Shown: positions 12,506 through 26,646, counted from the first letter of the stretch. The stretch is 64,000 bases of DNA from Paraspadella gotoi (GCA_051294375.1 CM119268.1:2214232-2278231); one strand, 5' to 3'. Numbers and translations are program-made. Notes: generated from the letters alone by a model not told the origin.

Positions 12506-12752
12506 TAAAGGGAGTGGTCCTTTCATACAATTGAAAGAGTTTCTAAAAACATTTTACCTCTTCACTAAGTTGTTATCTTGTAATAGAGATGTAAGCCTTA
12601 TCCCACCGTAGCCTGGGGAAAGTTAGATTATTCATTAAATGAATGGATATTGGATAATTCTGATACAAACTATAACCTTTCATAACCCTTCATAGCCGGT
12701 GCGAAGCCTGGGGCAAGATAGCTTAATTAGTAAATCAATGAATAATTCCTCT
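12506..12752 (+). mobile_element. R1 interspersed repeat, copy 2
   Basis: Begins GGAGTGGTCCTTTCATACAA, close to the 32.96 kb copy (GCAGTGATCTTTTCATACAA), and ends in GCCTGGGGCAAGATAGCTTA followed by AAT-rich sequence. Two partly repeated 3' modules (around 12605 and 12700) suggest internal duplication. Confidence 0.72.
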
Positions 12753-13070
12753 ATTGTTTCTTATCATTCTCATGAGCTGACAGATGAGTAGATGAAAAGT
12801 ACGACGACAATCAGAACTGAAAATACGATATGTAGGTCAAGGGAAAAGCGCTAATGTGTTCAGTCTTGCGCACATGTGCACATTGCATAACGTGCACATG
12901 TTGTAAATCTGAGATTGTTCCAAAGTTGTGTCAGAAAGTCGAGTTGAGTAGATGATCCAATGGCTTTTTTCCAACTTCTTTCCTCTCTCCCACGCCTCAC
13001 AGCCTCACAGCCTCACGGCATCACAGCCTAATTCTTCCCTATTTGTCTTCCATCACCCACTTGCGCTTTC
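12753..13070. other. Intergenic sequence, nothing recognised
   Basis: Low-copy sequence. A short triplet of CCTCACAG repeats at about 13005-13030 is the only pattern seen. Confidence 0.55.
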
Positions 13071-13079
13071 CCCACAACT

Positions 13080-13290
13080 CTTACTATCTCTCTCTCTCTC
13101 TCTCTGCTTCTACTTTCTCCTCTCTCCTTCTTTCATTTCCCCTTTCCATCTTCTTCCTCTCCTCCGTTTAAGCCGTTCCCCCCGCCGCCTCTCCGCCGCC
13201 GCCTTCGCCGCTTCCGCCGCCGCCTCCGCCGCTTCCGCCGCCGCCTTCGCCGCTTCCGCCGCTTCCGCCGTTTCCGCCGCCTCCGTCGTC
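13080..13290. repeat. (CT)n followed by (CCGCCT/CCGCTT)n array
   Basis: CT array at 13086-13105, then about 110 bp of CCGCCG, CCTCCGCC and CTTCCGCC hexamer variants at 13178-13290. Ala/Ser-rich translation is a repeat by-product. Confidence 0.85.
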
Positions 13291-13299
13291 CTTAATTTT

Positions 13300-14100
13300 C
13301 CTCTTCCACGATTCCAGCGGCGAAGACGCGGCGACGCAGCGGCGACGCAGCGACCACTTTCGGCCGCACCGCCGATTTGTTACTCAGTAACTTAACTTCA
13401 TTTGGTCTTGTATCTTTGTGATTCCATAACTTTTTGCCACGCCGAGTCTCGCAAGGCAGAGCTCTTCTACCAAGACTCATTCCGGAGCTTCAAAGTTCTT
13501 CCGGGCGGCGTCAAACTTTTATCGCCACGTCCGAACTCTTCCCAGCACTGCAAAGTTCTTTGCGGCGCCGCAAATCTTTTCTCAGCGCCGCGATGATGCC
13601 CTCGATAATTACTATCGTCGATTCTTGCTCAGATCGCGGCGCCACTTTGCCGCTTCTACATTTTTCTACATTTTTGCAACAGTCGCCATTTTAGACCGAG
13701 CCGCCATTTTAGCAGCCATCTTAATCAACATTTTCGCCGCCAATTTATACGCCACGAGTATCGACTCTAAACTTAACTCGCAACGCCATCTACGACGAAA
13801 CGAAACGTCGTCTCTTAGGCCATCTCTACCGTTAAACATCTTCAGTAGCGCCGCCGACGTATTTGCAGCTTTCACGGCCGCCGCTGCCGCCGCCGCCGCC
13901 GCCGCCGCCGCCGTTCACGTCCCCGCAGAAACTCGCCCGCGCGTAAAAATTCCATTCGCTTCCGCAGATGTCGACAAAGAGCGAGATGATGAAATCGCGA
14001 AAGTGACAGGAACGATGACAACGACGATGACAACGACGACGACGAAGAAGACGACAGCGATGACGACGAAACTGAAAAGACGATGAAATTCAAGAAAAAA
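13300..14100. other. CpG-containing sequence with short repeats, no clear gene
   Basis: Degenerate about 20 bp repeats built on GCAAAGTTCTT occur at 13485-13590. A series of GCCGCCATTTT-like words lies at 13685-13740, (GCC)n at 13880-13912 and (GAC)n at 14010-14080. A plus frame at 13625-14086 is open but dominated by these repeats. Confidence 0.5.
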
Positions 14101-14136
14101 AAAGAAGAAATTTATCGGAGATTAAAATGGAAATGT

Positions 14137-14137
<1 letters not shown>

Positions 14138-14169
<32 letters not shown>
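14138..14169. repeat. (GA)n microsatellite
   Basis: 32 bp perfect array. Confidence 0.95.
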
Positions 14170-14172
<3 letters not shown>

Positions 14173-14392
14173 CTGTCCCGTGGAGTTTGTGAAAATGACG
14201 AAAGATGTTGACATTTTGATTCTGAAAGAAAATGACACAATTTGACAGAGAATGACATGGACGATGGCAAGGACGACAAAGGGAATGACGTCGATGACAA
14301 ATACGAAATATAGTGAAATAAGAGGAGATCCAATATTTATTATTATCTTATTTATTATTATCTTATTTATTATTTTTTTTTCTTATCATGTA

Positions 14393-14478
14393 AGAGTAAT
14401 GGAGGCCTTAAACCACTAAAGCCTGCCCAGTGTCCAAAGTCAGGGGCAAGATAGCTTATTTTTTAAATGAGAGACAAT
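14393..14478 (+). mobile_element. R1 interspersed repeat, copy 3 (partial)
   Basis: TGTAAGAGTAATGGAGGCCT then CCAAAGTCAGGGGCAAGATA match the 7 kb copy (reverse complement) and the 32.9-33.1 kb copies. Confidence 0.78.
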
Positions 14479-14534
14479 GAGTGACAGTGAGTGACAATGA
14501 CAAAATAGCAATGACGACAAGAAGGAGGACGTCT

Positions 14535-15540
<1,006 letters not shown>

Positions 15541-15542
15541 GA

Positions 15543-15576
<34 letters not shown>

Positions 15577-15580
15577 ACAT
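15543..15580. repeat. (GAC)n microsatellite
   Basis: About 12 perfect triplets, extended by interrupted GAC/GAA triplets to about 15625. Confidence 0.95.
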
Positions 15581-15629
15581 ATTGATGACGAAGACGACGG
15601 CGGAGACGACGAAAAAGACGACAACGATA

Positions 15630-16480
15630 GCGAACCAGAATGACGAGTCAAACGTCAAACGTCCGGGATTTTGTGCAACTTTTTTAATTAATTGTTACTT
15701 TCGAAAGGTTTTCGATCACTGCTCCTCGTCTATAAAGCGAGGACCACCTGGTGTACAGCCCATGTTTATAATGTCGCGTATCGCCTTACCAAAACCTAAA
15801 AAAATTATAATGATTTACCATCATCTGGCGTTAGTAAAGGCGAACTTTACCTTTTATTAAATTTCAAGGTACAAATAAAAAAAAAAATGTACGATCGTAG
15901 GAATATTTTCTCCTCCCGCCTCATTTTCCTTTTTCCCTCTTCCTCCGTTTTTCTTCCACAATTCGATCTGGAATTATCGGCCTCCGACAGCAAAACACGA
16001 AACTTGTTTGGCTTAAACGGCGTCTCTTCTCCAAAGCCTCTTTTGTTGAGGAACCAAACTTGGAAGCCGACGGGAGAGAGAGAGAGAGTTTTGACGGGCG
16101 CCAAAGACGAAGGGGCGGTAGGGGGGTTTGGCTGGCGCTACCTACCTCATCCCACCCTCTCACGGAAACCACTTTGGGTGTCGATACATTCCACCTTCCG
16201 TGTTCGTTGGGAGGAGGGAGAAAAAGTGAGTAGAATAGGAATACGCGGCGGGGAAAGGCTCGATCGGCTAAAATCGGCGAACCGCGGAATCAACTAAAAA
16301 TTATAGACTTAAACTTTTATCAATAATATTAGTATTAATAAGTCTAAAAAGTAAATAATGCTCATTTTTGGAAATATTCGGTTGTTGTGGTTGAAACTTT
16401 GCGGATAAGTCATGAAACATTGGACGCTTGTAAGGCATATCTTTTTTTAATTATGTAGTCACGTGATCACTCGGAAATAC
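15630..16480. other. Low-copy sequence, no supported gene
   Basis: A 136-codon plus frame at 15887-16297 has mixed composition and balanced GC, but no recognised domain. Confidence 0.45.
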
Positions 16481-16496
16481 ACGTGAATACATTTAA

Positions 16497-16622
16497 ATCG
16501 CCGATCCCCATCTCTTCCTTTCCCTTCAAATCCCCGATCCCCATATCTTCCCCTTTTCTCAAATATCCGATCCCCATCTTTTCCCCTTCCCTCGAATCCC
16601 CAATCCCCATCTCTTCCCCCAA
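16497..16622. repeat. About 40 bp minisatellite, three copies
   Basis: Repeats of AATCCCCGATCCCCATCTCT followed by TCCCCTTTCCCTC-like sequence. On the reverse strand it reads as GGGGAT-rich, similar in style to 54.12-54.21 kb. Confidence 0.8.
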
Positions 16623-16689
16623 CAGCCCTCAACATTCCATTTTGCGCCATTAAGTCGCTCCCACGTTTCTGAGATCTTTTCGGTTTTAA

Positions 16690-19255
16690 TCACGGATTAT
16701 TTCTCCCTTCCTCTCCTATCCCGTCTTTCTCTCTCCCTCTCTCTTTCTCTATCTCTCTATCTCTCTCTCTTTCTCTCTCTATCTCTCTTTCTCTCTCTCT
16801 CTCTTTAGCTTTCTCTCTCTTTCCTCCCTTTTTCTCCCCTTTTTTCCCTTTTTTCTTTTCTCTTTCCTTTCATCTCTCTTCTATTTATCCTTTCTTTTCT
16901 TTCTTCTCTTCTCTCCTTTCCTTTCATCTTTCTTTTATCTTTCCTATCTTTTTCTTTCTTCTCTTCTCTCCTTTCCTTTCATATCTCTTCTATCTTTTTT
17001 ATCTTTTTCTTTTTTTTCTTCCCTTCTTTCCTTTCATCTCTCTTCTATCTTTCCTATCTTTTTCTTTCTTCTCTTCTCTCCTTTCCTTTCATCTCTCTTC
17101 TATCTATCCTTTCTTTTCTTTCTTCTCTTCTCTCCTTTCCTTTCATCTCTCTTCTATCTTTACTTTCTTTTTCTTTCTTTCCTTCTCTCCTCAACGGATG
17201 GCGCTTCATTCTCAAAAGAATATTTCCCACAAAATCAAACTCGCTCATTGATTCATGAGCCCTATCTAGTCCAACAATAACCGTTGCCAACCAAACCATC
17301 TTGCAACAGTCACGTGACCCCGAATCGTTCGACCCTCCTTTTTTTTTCACCGACTGATTCCGTGAAAGGATCTCGACGTTTTTCTGGATCAGAGAATTCA
17401 GAAGAAAAAAAAAAACCCGTTGACGGAATTATCAGGTCTTCCGCCTGAATGGAACCAATTCAAACAACCCCCCCCCATGGGCTCTCCTCTCTCAACGCGT
17501 CAGTGGAACGCGTTAAAGGTATTTCCAATATTTCCGTTTTAATCAATTAATCTATTATTTTAATTTAATTTAATTTAATTTAATTATTTTAATTCCACTG
17601 AATTAATCCTTTTTTTTCCTTTCGCAATCTAATCATAGACGGAGATCGCTCGCGAGCGTTTCAGTCCATTTTTTTTTTTTACATAACGAGGTGCAACGCC
17701 CTCATGCGGAAGTTCTTTAGGGGCAGAAGAAAGAATAAAACGGATTAAGAATAAAAAAAAGAGAGAGAAAAGACGAAATTGACAAAAGATAAGACCAACG
17801 GGGCATAACAGAGCGACATGTTTTTTTTAGTTTTCTTATTATTTTTCCTTTTTCTCTTTTATTAATCTTTTCTTTTCCATCTTTTATTTTCTGTTCGCCC
17901 TTTTCTCCCTTTCTTCCTTTTCGGTCCTTTCCTCCATTTTCCTCCCTTTCCTCCTTTTCGATCATTTCCTCCATTTTCCTCCCTTTCCCCCAAATCGATC
18001 CTTTCCTCCATTTTTCTTCCGTTCCTCCCTTTCCTTGCCTTTCCTTGCCTTCTTTTCGATCCTTCCCTCCCTTTTTCTTCCTTTCCTCCCTTTCCTCCTA
18101 TTCGATCCTTTCCTTCCTTTTCCTTTATTTCCTCCCTTTTCCTTTCTTTCCGCCATTTCCTCCCTTTTCTATCTTGTCTTTCTCTCCCCTTTTCCTCCTT
18201 CCTTTCCCCTTTTTTTCTATATTTTCTCTTTTCTCCCTTTCCTCCTTTTCATCACTCTTTTTCTTTCCTCCCATTTTCTCTCTTTTCTTTCTCATTTCTC
18301 TCTCCCAGTTCGGCGACTCTATTCTCCAGATTTTATTTTATCCTTTTTCCTCTCATAGTGAATTTTTTTAGCCTATTTCCCTTCCTCCTTTCCCTTCCTC
18401 CTTTCTCTTCCTCCCTTCCCTTCCTCCTTCCCCTTTCTCCTTTCCATTCTTTCTTTCCCTTCCTCGTTTCCATTCCTCCATTTCCTTCTTCCTTCCCCTT
18501 TCTCCTTCCCCTTCCTCCTTCCCCTTCCTTTTTTCCATTTCTCCTTCCCCTTCCTCTTTCCCCTTTTTCTTTTCCATTTTCCCTTTCTCTTCCTCCTTTC
18601 CCTTCCTCCTTTCCATTCCTCCATTGCCTTCCTCCTTACTTTTTCTCCTTCCCCTCCCTTCTTCCCCTTTTCCATTTCTCCTTTCCCTTCTTCCTTTCCC
18701 TTCCTCCTTTCCCTTCCTCCTTTCCATTCCTTCTTCCTTTCCCTCTTTTTCCTCCCCCTTTTCCTCCTTTCCCATACCCAGTCTCATCATTCCCCTTCCC
18801 CCCTTCCCCATCCCCTTCCCTTTCCCCAAGTCTCTTTCCCCCCAAAATCATCACGTTTCTCCTTCGTTGGATTTTAAACTCATCGAGATTCCGATTTCCT
18901 TTTTCTTTTTTTTTTCTTCTTTCTTTTTCTTTCTTTTTCTTTCTTTTTCTTTCTTGTGTTTGCTCATTTTTGATTTTCTTACATTAACTTTTATTACGGT
19001 TTCGGAATTCGTTTCCCTTTTCCGTTCCTATCACGTTCTCTTTTCTTTTCTTTTCTTTTCTTTTCTTTTCTTTTCTTTTCTTTACTTTACTTTACTTTAC
19101 TTTACTTTACTTTACTTTACTTTACTTTACTTTTCTTTTATTTTCCTTTATTTTTTTGGTTTTCCCCCTTTCTTTTCTTTTCTTTTCTTTCTTTTCTATT
19201 TCCTTTTTACTTTTAACATTTCTTTTTTACTTTTAACATTTCTTTTTTCCTTCCT
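16690..19255. repeat. 2.5 kb pyrimidine-rich domain, broken once by ordinary sequence
   Basis: The plus strand is almost entirely C/T at 16690-17190 and 17850-19250, with about 650 bp of ordinary sequence between. It includes an about 53 bp repeat at 16860-17180 (unit containing CCTTTCATCTCTCTTCTATC), an about 45 bp repeat at 17890-18180, and a TTCCCTTCCTCC repeat at 18370-18830. (TTTTC)n at 19038-19080 then switches to (TTTAC)n at 19081-19131. Homopurine/homopyrimidine tracts like this can form triplex DNA. All open frames across it are low-complexity artefacts. Confidence 0.92.
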
Positions 19256-19313
19256 CGAAGACTTTGATGGGATTTTTACGAAGCGTAAAGCGAAAAAAGA
19301 GCGAGACACTCTT

Positions 19314-19459
<146 letters not shown>

Positions 19460-19764
19460 CCGACCGATTATTGAGTCTAAAATTGCAGTTAAACTCTCGG
19501 CAACTGGTGCCAATCCTCAGCTGCCTCTTCTAGAAAAGCATTCCTTAGGAAACTCAGTTTCCGTTTTTTTTCCAATTTACTAAAATTCTGTCTTTCTCAC
19601 GCCCAACTTTATCACTCTATCAATAACTGGTCTTTTTTCCCTTTTTAAATTAATTTGTATTTTATCTTGTCTTCTATTCTAAATCTTCAATAAATCTTCA
19701 ATAAATCATCCATAAATCTCCACTAAGTCTTCCATAACTATATTCACACATCTCCCTTTCTCCC

Positions 19765-19811
<47 letters not shown>

Positions 19812-20960
19812 ATGTGTGGGTAAACATCACGTTTCCCATCAACCATAATTGGCAAACAAAGCCATTGTGTCAATTCTGTCTATTCTATAAATTGTTAAAA
19901 TCATGTCAGTAAATATCAACTTTACTACTTTCTATTTCTCGTATTAAAACAATTGCACTTTTTTAAAAAAAATTATCGCCTTCACTCAAAGCGTAAACGC
20001 CGCAGCACTCAACACAGCCGATAATCTGCGATATGCAAATGAGATTAGAATGATTTTATCGGTTATATATTAAGGACAAATCGACGCCCACACGATGACG
20101 AGAGATTTAAAAATGAGATTTAAGGATTTGAGCGGAAGATAGTAATCAGCGTCGCTCAATTTCATTGCGTCGAATTTGCATTTAAGCCGCCTCCACCGTT
20201 TAGGTGAGTATTCAATGATTCACCTTACCTTTCCTTACCTTACCCTTCTAATTTTGAGAATCCTACTTTTTTTCAGAAATATCTATCCAACCTGAGGCCA
20301 ATCTCATCCCGGGCCTCTTGGCCTCCAGCTTCCAGCCTCGAATCAAACGCTTAAGCCAATGACCGTCGAACCGCCTTCGAGCGAGCGACATCTTGCGCGC
20401 GCGCACGTGTCATCGCACGCATCGTCGCACGCGGAGACATTGACGGGCAACGGAGAAGCGCGTTGATCTGCGTTCCGGGGTGAAGATTCGAAGAAAGAGG
20501 AGGGCGAGGTTGTGTAGGTGAGGGGGGCAATTAGGGGGTGGAGGAGACCGGAAGTTGGTTTTGTGGGGATTCTGTTGGTTGGGGTATTGGGGGTTTGGGG
20601 TAGGAAAAGAGGGACGGGATGGGAACAAGTCAGGGGTTTAATGTCGAGGGAAATCAATTTTTTTTAGGGGTGATATTTGTTGTTAAGTAAAAAATGATTT
20701 TACGTATAATATGGTTTGAAAAATCATTACAAAATTATAAAAGTGAATATTTACGTTTTTTGTAAATCCTATTATAATCATCACAAAGCTCATACAGAAA
20801 TAATATTATCTGATTCATAAACGTGATTATTATCAGTTGTTAGCATCATACTCATCATCGTTATTGTCATTATCGTTATCGATTCTTATCATTTTAATTC
20901 GTAAAGACGATTTGATGATAAAAAAGACGACGAAGAAAACTTGAGGTCAAAAGTCGAGAG
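19460..20960. other. Low-copy sequence, no supported gene
   Basis: Contains (CT)n at 19767-19805 and a GC-rich patch with GCGCGCGCACGTG at 20395-20410. Minus frames at 20343-20657 are not recognised. Confidence 0.55.
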
Positions 20961-20969
20961 ACGAATTTG

Positions 20970-21048
20970 AAATTGACGACGACGACGACGAAGACGAAAA
21001 CGACGACGAAAACGACGACGAAGACGACGACGAAAACGACGACGACCA
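20970..21048. repeat. (GAC)n/(GACGAA)n array
   Basis: About 78 bp of GAC triplets interspersed with GAAAAC. Confidence 0.93.
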
Positions 21049-21117
21049 AATCAAAATCAAAACAAAATTAAGTCAGCGAAAGTTCGTGGAACCGGAAGAC
21101 ATCGAACCCGGTTTCTT

Positions 21118-21705
21118 TACCCCCCCCTCTCTCCTCCTTTCCTCCCCCCTCCCTTTCTCACTACCCGTTCTCTCCTTCCTTTCCTCCCCCTCTCCCACTA
21201 CCCTTTCTCTAACCTCTCTCCTCCTTTCTATCCCCCCTCGGCCCCACTACCCTTTCTCCTACCCTCTCTCCTCCTTTCTTCCCCCTCCCACTACCCTTTC
21301 TCCTACCCTCTCTCCTCCTTTCCTCCCCCCTCCACTACCCTTTTCTCCTACTCTCTCTCCTACCTTTCCGTCCCCTCCCACTACCCTTTCTCCTACCCTC
21401 TCTCCTCCTTTCCTCCCCCCTGCCCAACTCACCCACTTTCTAAACCGCTACCTCTGTCTCCTCTTTCCACCTCCCCCCCTCTCCACTACCCTTTTCTCCT
21501 ACCCTCTCTCCCTCCTTTCCTCCCCCCCTCACTTCCCTTTTCTTCTACCCTCTCTCCTCCTTTACTCCCCCCTCCCACTTCCCCTTTCTCGCTACCCTAC
21601 TCTTCCTCCTTTCACTCCCCCCTCCCACTACCCTTTCTCCTACCCTCTCTCCTTCCTTCCTCCCCTCCTCCCACTACCCTTTCTCCTACTCTCTCTCCTT
21701 CCTTT
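21118..21705. repeat. About 45 bp C/T minisatellite
   Basis: About 13 copies of a unit containing CACTACCCTTTCTCCTACCC, then CTCTCTCCTCCTTTCCTCCC. A Pro/Ser/Leu/Thr-rich plus frame (21086-21712) follows because the unit is a multiple of three. Confidence 0.92.
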
Positions 21706-22260
21706 TTTTTAAAAAAGAGAAAGATTGAGAACCGAACGAACGTTTGAACACGTTTTTTTTTTTTTCTTTTTTTCTTTTGGAGATTTTTCTTTTTCTTTCT
21801 TTCTTTTCTTTCTTTTCTTTTTTCCTTTTTATTCGGATTTAATGCTTCTTTTTTCCGCATTTCTTTTCTGTCTTAGTCTCTTTTTTTCCCGTTTGTTTTG
21901 ATTATTTATTAGAGGCCGCGAGGGGAACCTTGTTTTTTTTTTGTCTCTCTCTCGTCTTATTTTCTTTTTTTCTTTTTTTTTTTTCTCGACGGCCGGCGAA
22001 TTTTCCGTTGATCGATTGAAATTACGAAAGCCCATTCTTACCGACGAGAAAAACAAAACACGAAAATAGAGAAGAGACGAAGAACAAAAGGGAGGAGGGG
22101 AAGGACGGGAAGGGAGAGAGAGGGAGAGGAATGGGAAAAGAGAGAAGGAGGAGAGGAAGGCGAGAGAGGCAGAGGAGGAAGGCGGTGGGGAAAGAGCAGA
22201 GAAGAGGGGGGGAAGAAAAACAGCATCTTCCAAACAGTTCACTAAACATGACGAGTGACA
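21706..22260. other. T-rich then G/A-rich sequence, no gene
   Basis: T/C-rich sequence at 21740-21990 and a GGAGAGGAAG-type purine tract at 22075-22215. No coding signal is seen. Confidence 0.6.
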
Positions 22261-22261
22261 A

Positions 22262-23062
22262 TCCCCCTCTTTATTTCTTTTTCTTTTCTTTTCTTTTCTT
22301 TTCTTCTTTTCTTTTTTTTCTTTCCTTTTCTTTCCTTTTCTTCCTTTCTTTCCTTTTCTTTTCTTTTCTTTCTTTTCTTCTCTTTTCTTTCTTTCTTTTC
22401 TTTCCTTTTCTTTTTTCTTTCCTTTCTTTCCTTTCTTTTCCTTTTCTTTTCTTTTCTATTTCCCCTCTTCATTTCTTTTTCTTTTTTTTCATCTTTCTCT
22501 TCTTTTCTTTTTCTTTTCTTTTCTTTTCTTTTCTTTTCTTTTCTTTTCTTTCTTCCTTTTTCTTTTTTCTTTCCTTTTCTTTCCTTTTCTTTCCTTTCTT
22601 TCTTTTCTTTTCTTTTCTTTTCTTTTCTTTTCTTCTTTTCTTTTCTTTCTTTTCTTTTCTTTTCCTTTTCTTTTCTTTCCTTTTCTTCCTTTTCTTTCCT
22701 TTTCTTTTCTTTTCTTTTCTTTTCTTTTCTTTTCTTTTTCTTTTCTTTCCTTCTTCTTTTCTTTTCTTTTCTTTTCTTTCTTTTTCTTCTTTCTTTATCT
22801 TTCTTTTCTTTTCTTCTTTTCTTTTCTTGTTCTTTTCTTTCTTTTCTTTTCCTTTTCTTTTTTTCTTTTCTTTTCTTCTTTTCTTTTCTTTTTTTTCTTT
22901 CCTTTTCTTTCTTTTCTTTTCTTTTCTTTCTTTTTTCTTTTCTTTCTTTTCTTTTCTTTTCCTTTTCTTTCTTTTCGTTCTTCTTTCTTTTCTTTTGCTT
23001 TTTCTTTTCTTTCTTTTCTTTTCTTTCCTTTTCTTTTTTTCTTATCCTTTTCTTCCTTTTCT
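22262..23062. repeat. 0.8 kb (TTTTC)n-derived tract
   Basis: Almost uninterrupted T/C sequence made of TTTTC, TTTCC and TTTTTC units. The 350-residue Phe/Leu/Ser frames are repeat by-products. Confidence 0.95.
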
Positions 23063-23290
23063 TTCCTTCTTTCCTTCACTTATTCTTCTCTTCCCATTCC
23101 TTCTTTCACTACCCAATTCTTCCTTTCACTTTACTCAATACTCATATTCTTTCCATCACCCAACCCTCTACCCCCCCTCTTAAATCGGCCGTCAAACCAC
23201 CCCCCACACACATCGACAAAAAAACTCATCGCTTCTCTCATCTCTCGTCTCCTTCGAACGTTTAACCGCCGCAGCGACGCACGATCGCGT

Positions 23291-23345
23291 CCGCAATAGG
23301 TCAAGCGGGGGCGTGACCGTGGAGGTCGCGGGTTCGAATCCTTTC
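23291..23345 (+). mobile_element. tRNA-like SINE head (A and B boxes)
   Basis: GGTTCGAATCC at 23331-23341 matches the tRNA B-box consensus exactly. TAGGTCAAGCGGG at 23297-23309 resembles an A box at suitable spacing. A GACC...GGTC pairing lies between. No complete acceptor stem or CCA-compatible fold is seen, so this is a degenerate tRNA-derived promoter rather than a working tRNA gene. Confidence 0.55.
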
Positions 23346-23548
23346 CCCGGAAACAAAAAAAAACCGAAAACGATTCGGCGAAAAACATCCGCGTCAGGGA
23401 CTGAGGTTTGTAAACGACTGACATATTGCATGGGAGGAAAAACGACCCGGTTAGACGGTCCGCATTCTGTATTTCGAATGTTGCGCCGCTTTCTCTCGAG
23501 GATTTTTTTATCTTTCCTATCAATCACGGCGCTATCATATTACGAAAC

Positions 23549-23795
23549 TGTGGATAAGGCGCTAATTGGACTGAAGATGACTATCCACAACTTCTTTATC
23601 CCCCTCTAACAGATATGGAACGGGTCGTGGGCTTGGAACCAGGCTTGAGGGTTTTACGAACCCCCAAAATGGTTTACGGCTGTTCTCATCCTTCCTTCCA
23701 GGTTAAGTGTCACTGGGGATCGATCCCGGTACCTGACGGACATGAGCTGACGGTATTACAAAAAAGGCCAGCAAGTCACGACTGAAGGTAACGTC
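23549..23795 (+). mobile_element. R5 interspersed repeat, copy 1
   Basis: Starts TGTGGATAAGGCGCTAA and contains AAGATGACTATCC, ATGGAACGGGTCGTGGGCTT, TTACGGCTGTTCTCA, CCGGTA and AGTCACGACTGAA. The same order, reversed, occurs at 31912-31585 and 30972-30690. The tRNA-like head lies about 200 bp upstream, so the two may form one SINE. No ORF. Confidence 0.78.
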
Positions 23796-23799
23796 CTTC

Positions 23800-24688
<889 letters not shown>

Positions 24689-24904
24689 TTTTTCTTTCCC
24701 TCGCCCTGTCTTTCTCTTCTCTTTCTTTTCCTTTCATTTACTTTTATTTCTTTTTTCTCTTTTCCTCCCTCTCTTTTCTTTTCTTTCCTTTTCGGTTTTC
24801 CTCTCTTTCTCCCTCTCATTCTCGTTTCCCTTTTGTCTTATTTTCCCGTCAACGACCCTATCGTTTACGTTGATTGTCGCCACTGACGTCGTGTGAGTCT
24901 GTAG

Positions 24905-25042
24905 ACTTCGCCATCGTCGTCGTCATCGTCATATTCGTCGTCATGGTCGTCGTTATATTGTCGTCGTCATTGTCGTCGTCATCGTCGTCGTTATAATATC
25001 GTCGTCATTGTCGTCGTCATCGTCGTCGTCATCGTCGTCTTT
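24905..25042. repeat. (GTC)n/(ATC)n triplet array
   Basis: About 135 bp of GTC, ATC and TTGTCG triplet variants. Confidence 0.93.
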
Positions 25043-25110
25043 CCCTTCTTAATGGAGTGAAGCCGCAAGGAAAAATTTGCATTTGAATTTCCCAGAATTT
25101 CAACCTTCGG

Positions 25111-25272
25111 NNNNNNNNNNNNNNNNNNNNNNNNNNNNNNNNNNNNNNNNNNNNNNNNNNNNNNNNNNNNNNNNNNNNNNNNNNNNNNNNNNNNNNNNNN
25201 NNNNNNNNNNNNNNNNNNNNNNNNNNNNNNNNNNNNNNNNNNNNNNNNNNNNNNNNNNNNNNNNNNNNNNNN
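25111..25272. other. Assembly gap next to (GA)n
   Basis: 162 N followed immediately by (GA)n at 25273-25303. The gap probably lies in the array. Confidence 0.9.
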
Positions 25273-25303
<31 letters not shown>

Positions 25304-25304
<1 letters not shown>

Positions 25305-25700
25305 AAACAATTGTCATGAATTTTCGCTCACATTGAATTGTTTCCATTTTAACTCAACAAAATTTGTGTTTTTTTTTCTCCTGTTAACTTTTCTTTTGTC
25401 TTATTTTATTCTTAGTTTCTTCCCTTCTTTTTCTTTTTTATCTTTCTGTTTTTTTCCTGGCTTCTTCTTGTTTTTGTTTTCCCCTTTGTTTCGCTTTTCC
25501 GAAACGTAAATCTTACGAAGACTGAGATGGCGCGATTCGGACAACGTCTTTTGTTTTGAGACAGAGAGAGAGAGAGAGGGAGAGAAAGAGAGAGCGAGAG
25601 AGAGAGACAGAGAGGTTCTCTCTTCTCGATTTTCAAATCTCCTTCGCGCAAATTTCGCGTTTTCGGTCGATGTTAAATAAGGATTATGCAAACGAGTCGT
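25304..25700. other. T-rich and GA-rich sequence, no gene
   Basis: T-rich at 25370-25500, imperfect (GA)n at 25560-25615. Nothing coding is recognised. Confidence 0.6.
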
Positions 25701-25960
25701 CGTCGTCGTCGTCGTCGTCGTCGTNNNNNNNNNNNNNNNNNNNNNNNNNNNNNNNNNNNNNNNNNNNNNNNNNNNNNNNNNNNNNNNNNNNNNNNNNNNN
25801 NNNNNNNNNNNNNNNNNNNNNNNNNNNNNNNNNNNNNNNNNNNNNNNNNNNNNNNNNNNNNNNNNNNNNNNNNNNNNNNNNNNNNNNNNNNNNNNNNNNN
25901 NNNNNNNNNNNNNNNNNNNNNNNNNNNNNNNNNNNNNNNNNNNNNNNNNNNNNNNNNNNN
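25698..25960. other. (GTC)n array running into a 236-base gap
   Basis: GTC triplets at 25698-25724 enter N at 25725-25960. The array presumably broke the assembly. Confidence 0.85.
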
Positions 25961-26064
25961 ATTTAGTATACATTTTCTGTGAAAACCCCTTTTTTAAATT
26001 TTATTTTCTTGAGCCAGAGGTAAGGGGAACCGAATTTTTCCAGGGGTTCCCGGGTTTCCCCAGG

Positions 26065-26515
26065 TTTCCACCGAATTGAAACCAGGTTTTCCCCCTCCTC
26101 ATGTTAAAATCCGATTCCCTCATGTATTAAAACCAGATTTTCCTCGTCGCATTAAAAGCCAGTTTTTTCCTCCCCATAATAAAACCATATTTTTTTCCTC
26201 CCCATATTAAAACCTTATTTACCCCGTAATAAAACGAGGTTCTTCTCCTCATATTAAAACCTGGTTCCTCTGTAGTAAAACCAGGTTTTCCTCCTCGTAT
26301 TAAAACCCAATTTTTTCTCCNNNNNNNNNNNNNNNNNNNNNNNNNNNNNNNNNNNNNNNNNNNNNNNNNNNNNNNNNNNNNNNNNNNNNNNNNNNNNNNN
26401 NNNNNNNNNNNNNNNNNNNNNNNNNNNNNNNNNNNNNNNNNNNNNNNNNNNNNNNNNNNNNTTCTCCTCGTATTAAAACCCAGTTTTTTCTTTCGGTTTT
26501 AAAGAACTGCTCGGA
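26065..26515. repeat. About 30 bp minisatellite, gap-interrupted
   Basis: At least ten diverged copies of a unit built on TATTAAAACCAGGTTTTCCT plus CCTC; N at 26321-26461 lies inside the array. TTAAAACC and GGTTTT halves make each unit partly self-complementary. Confidence 0.88.
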
Positions 26516-26646
26516 TTTTCCCTCCTCAAATATTAGACGAGTTTCATTCGCCGACGTGACTTTCTCTCTTCCTTCAAAATTTATTTTTAAAGAAATTTTT
26601 TTCATATCGTCTTTGGATTAAAAAACCAGATGACTTTTTGGCTTTA

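Noticed and set aside
15887-16297. 136-codon plus frame in balanced-GC sequence
   Set aside because: Composition is plausible but no motif, homologue or splice context was recognised.
22131-23265. 350- and 336-codon Phe/Leu/Ser open frames
   Set aside because: They are translations of the TTTTC-derived pyrimidine tract; stop codons are rare in C/T-only DNA.
23331-23341. Functional tRNA gene
   Set aside because: B box is perfect but acceptor and anticodon stems do not form convincingly; a SINE head fits better.
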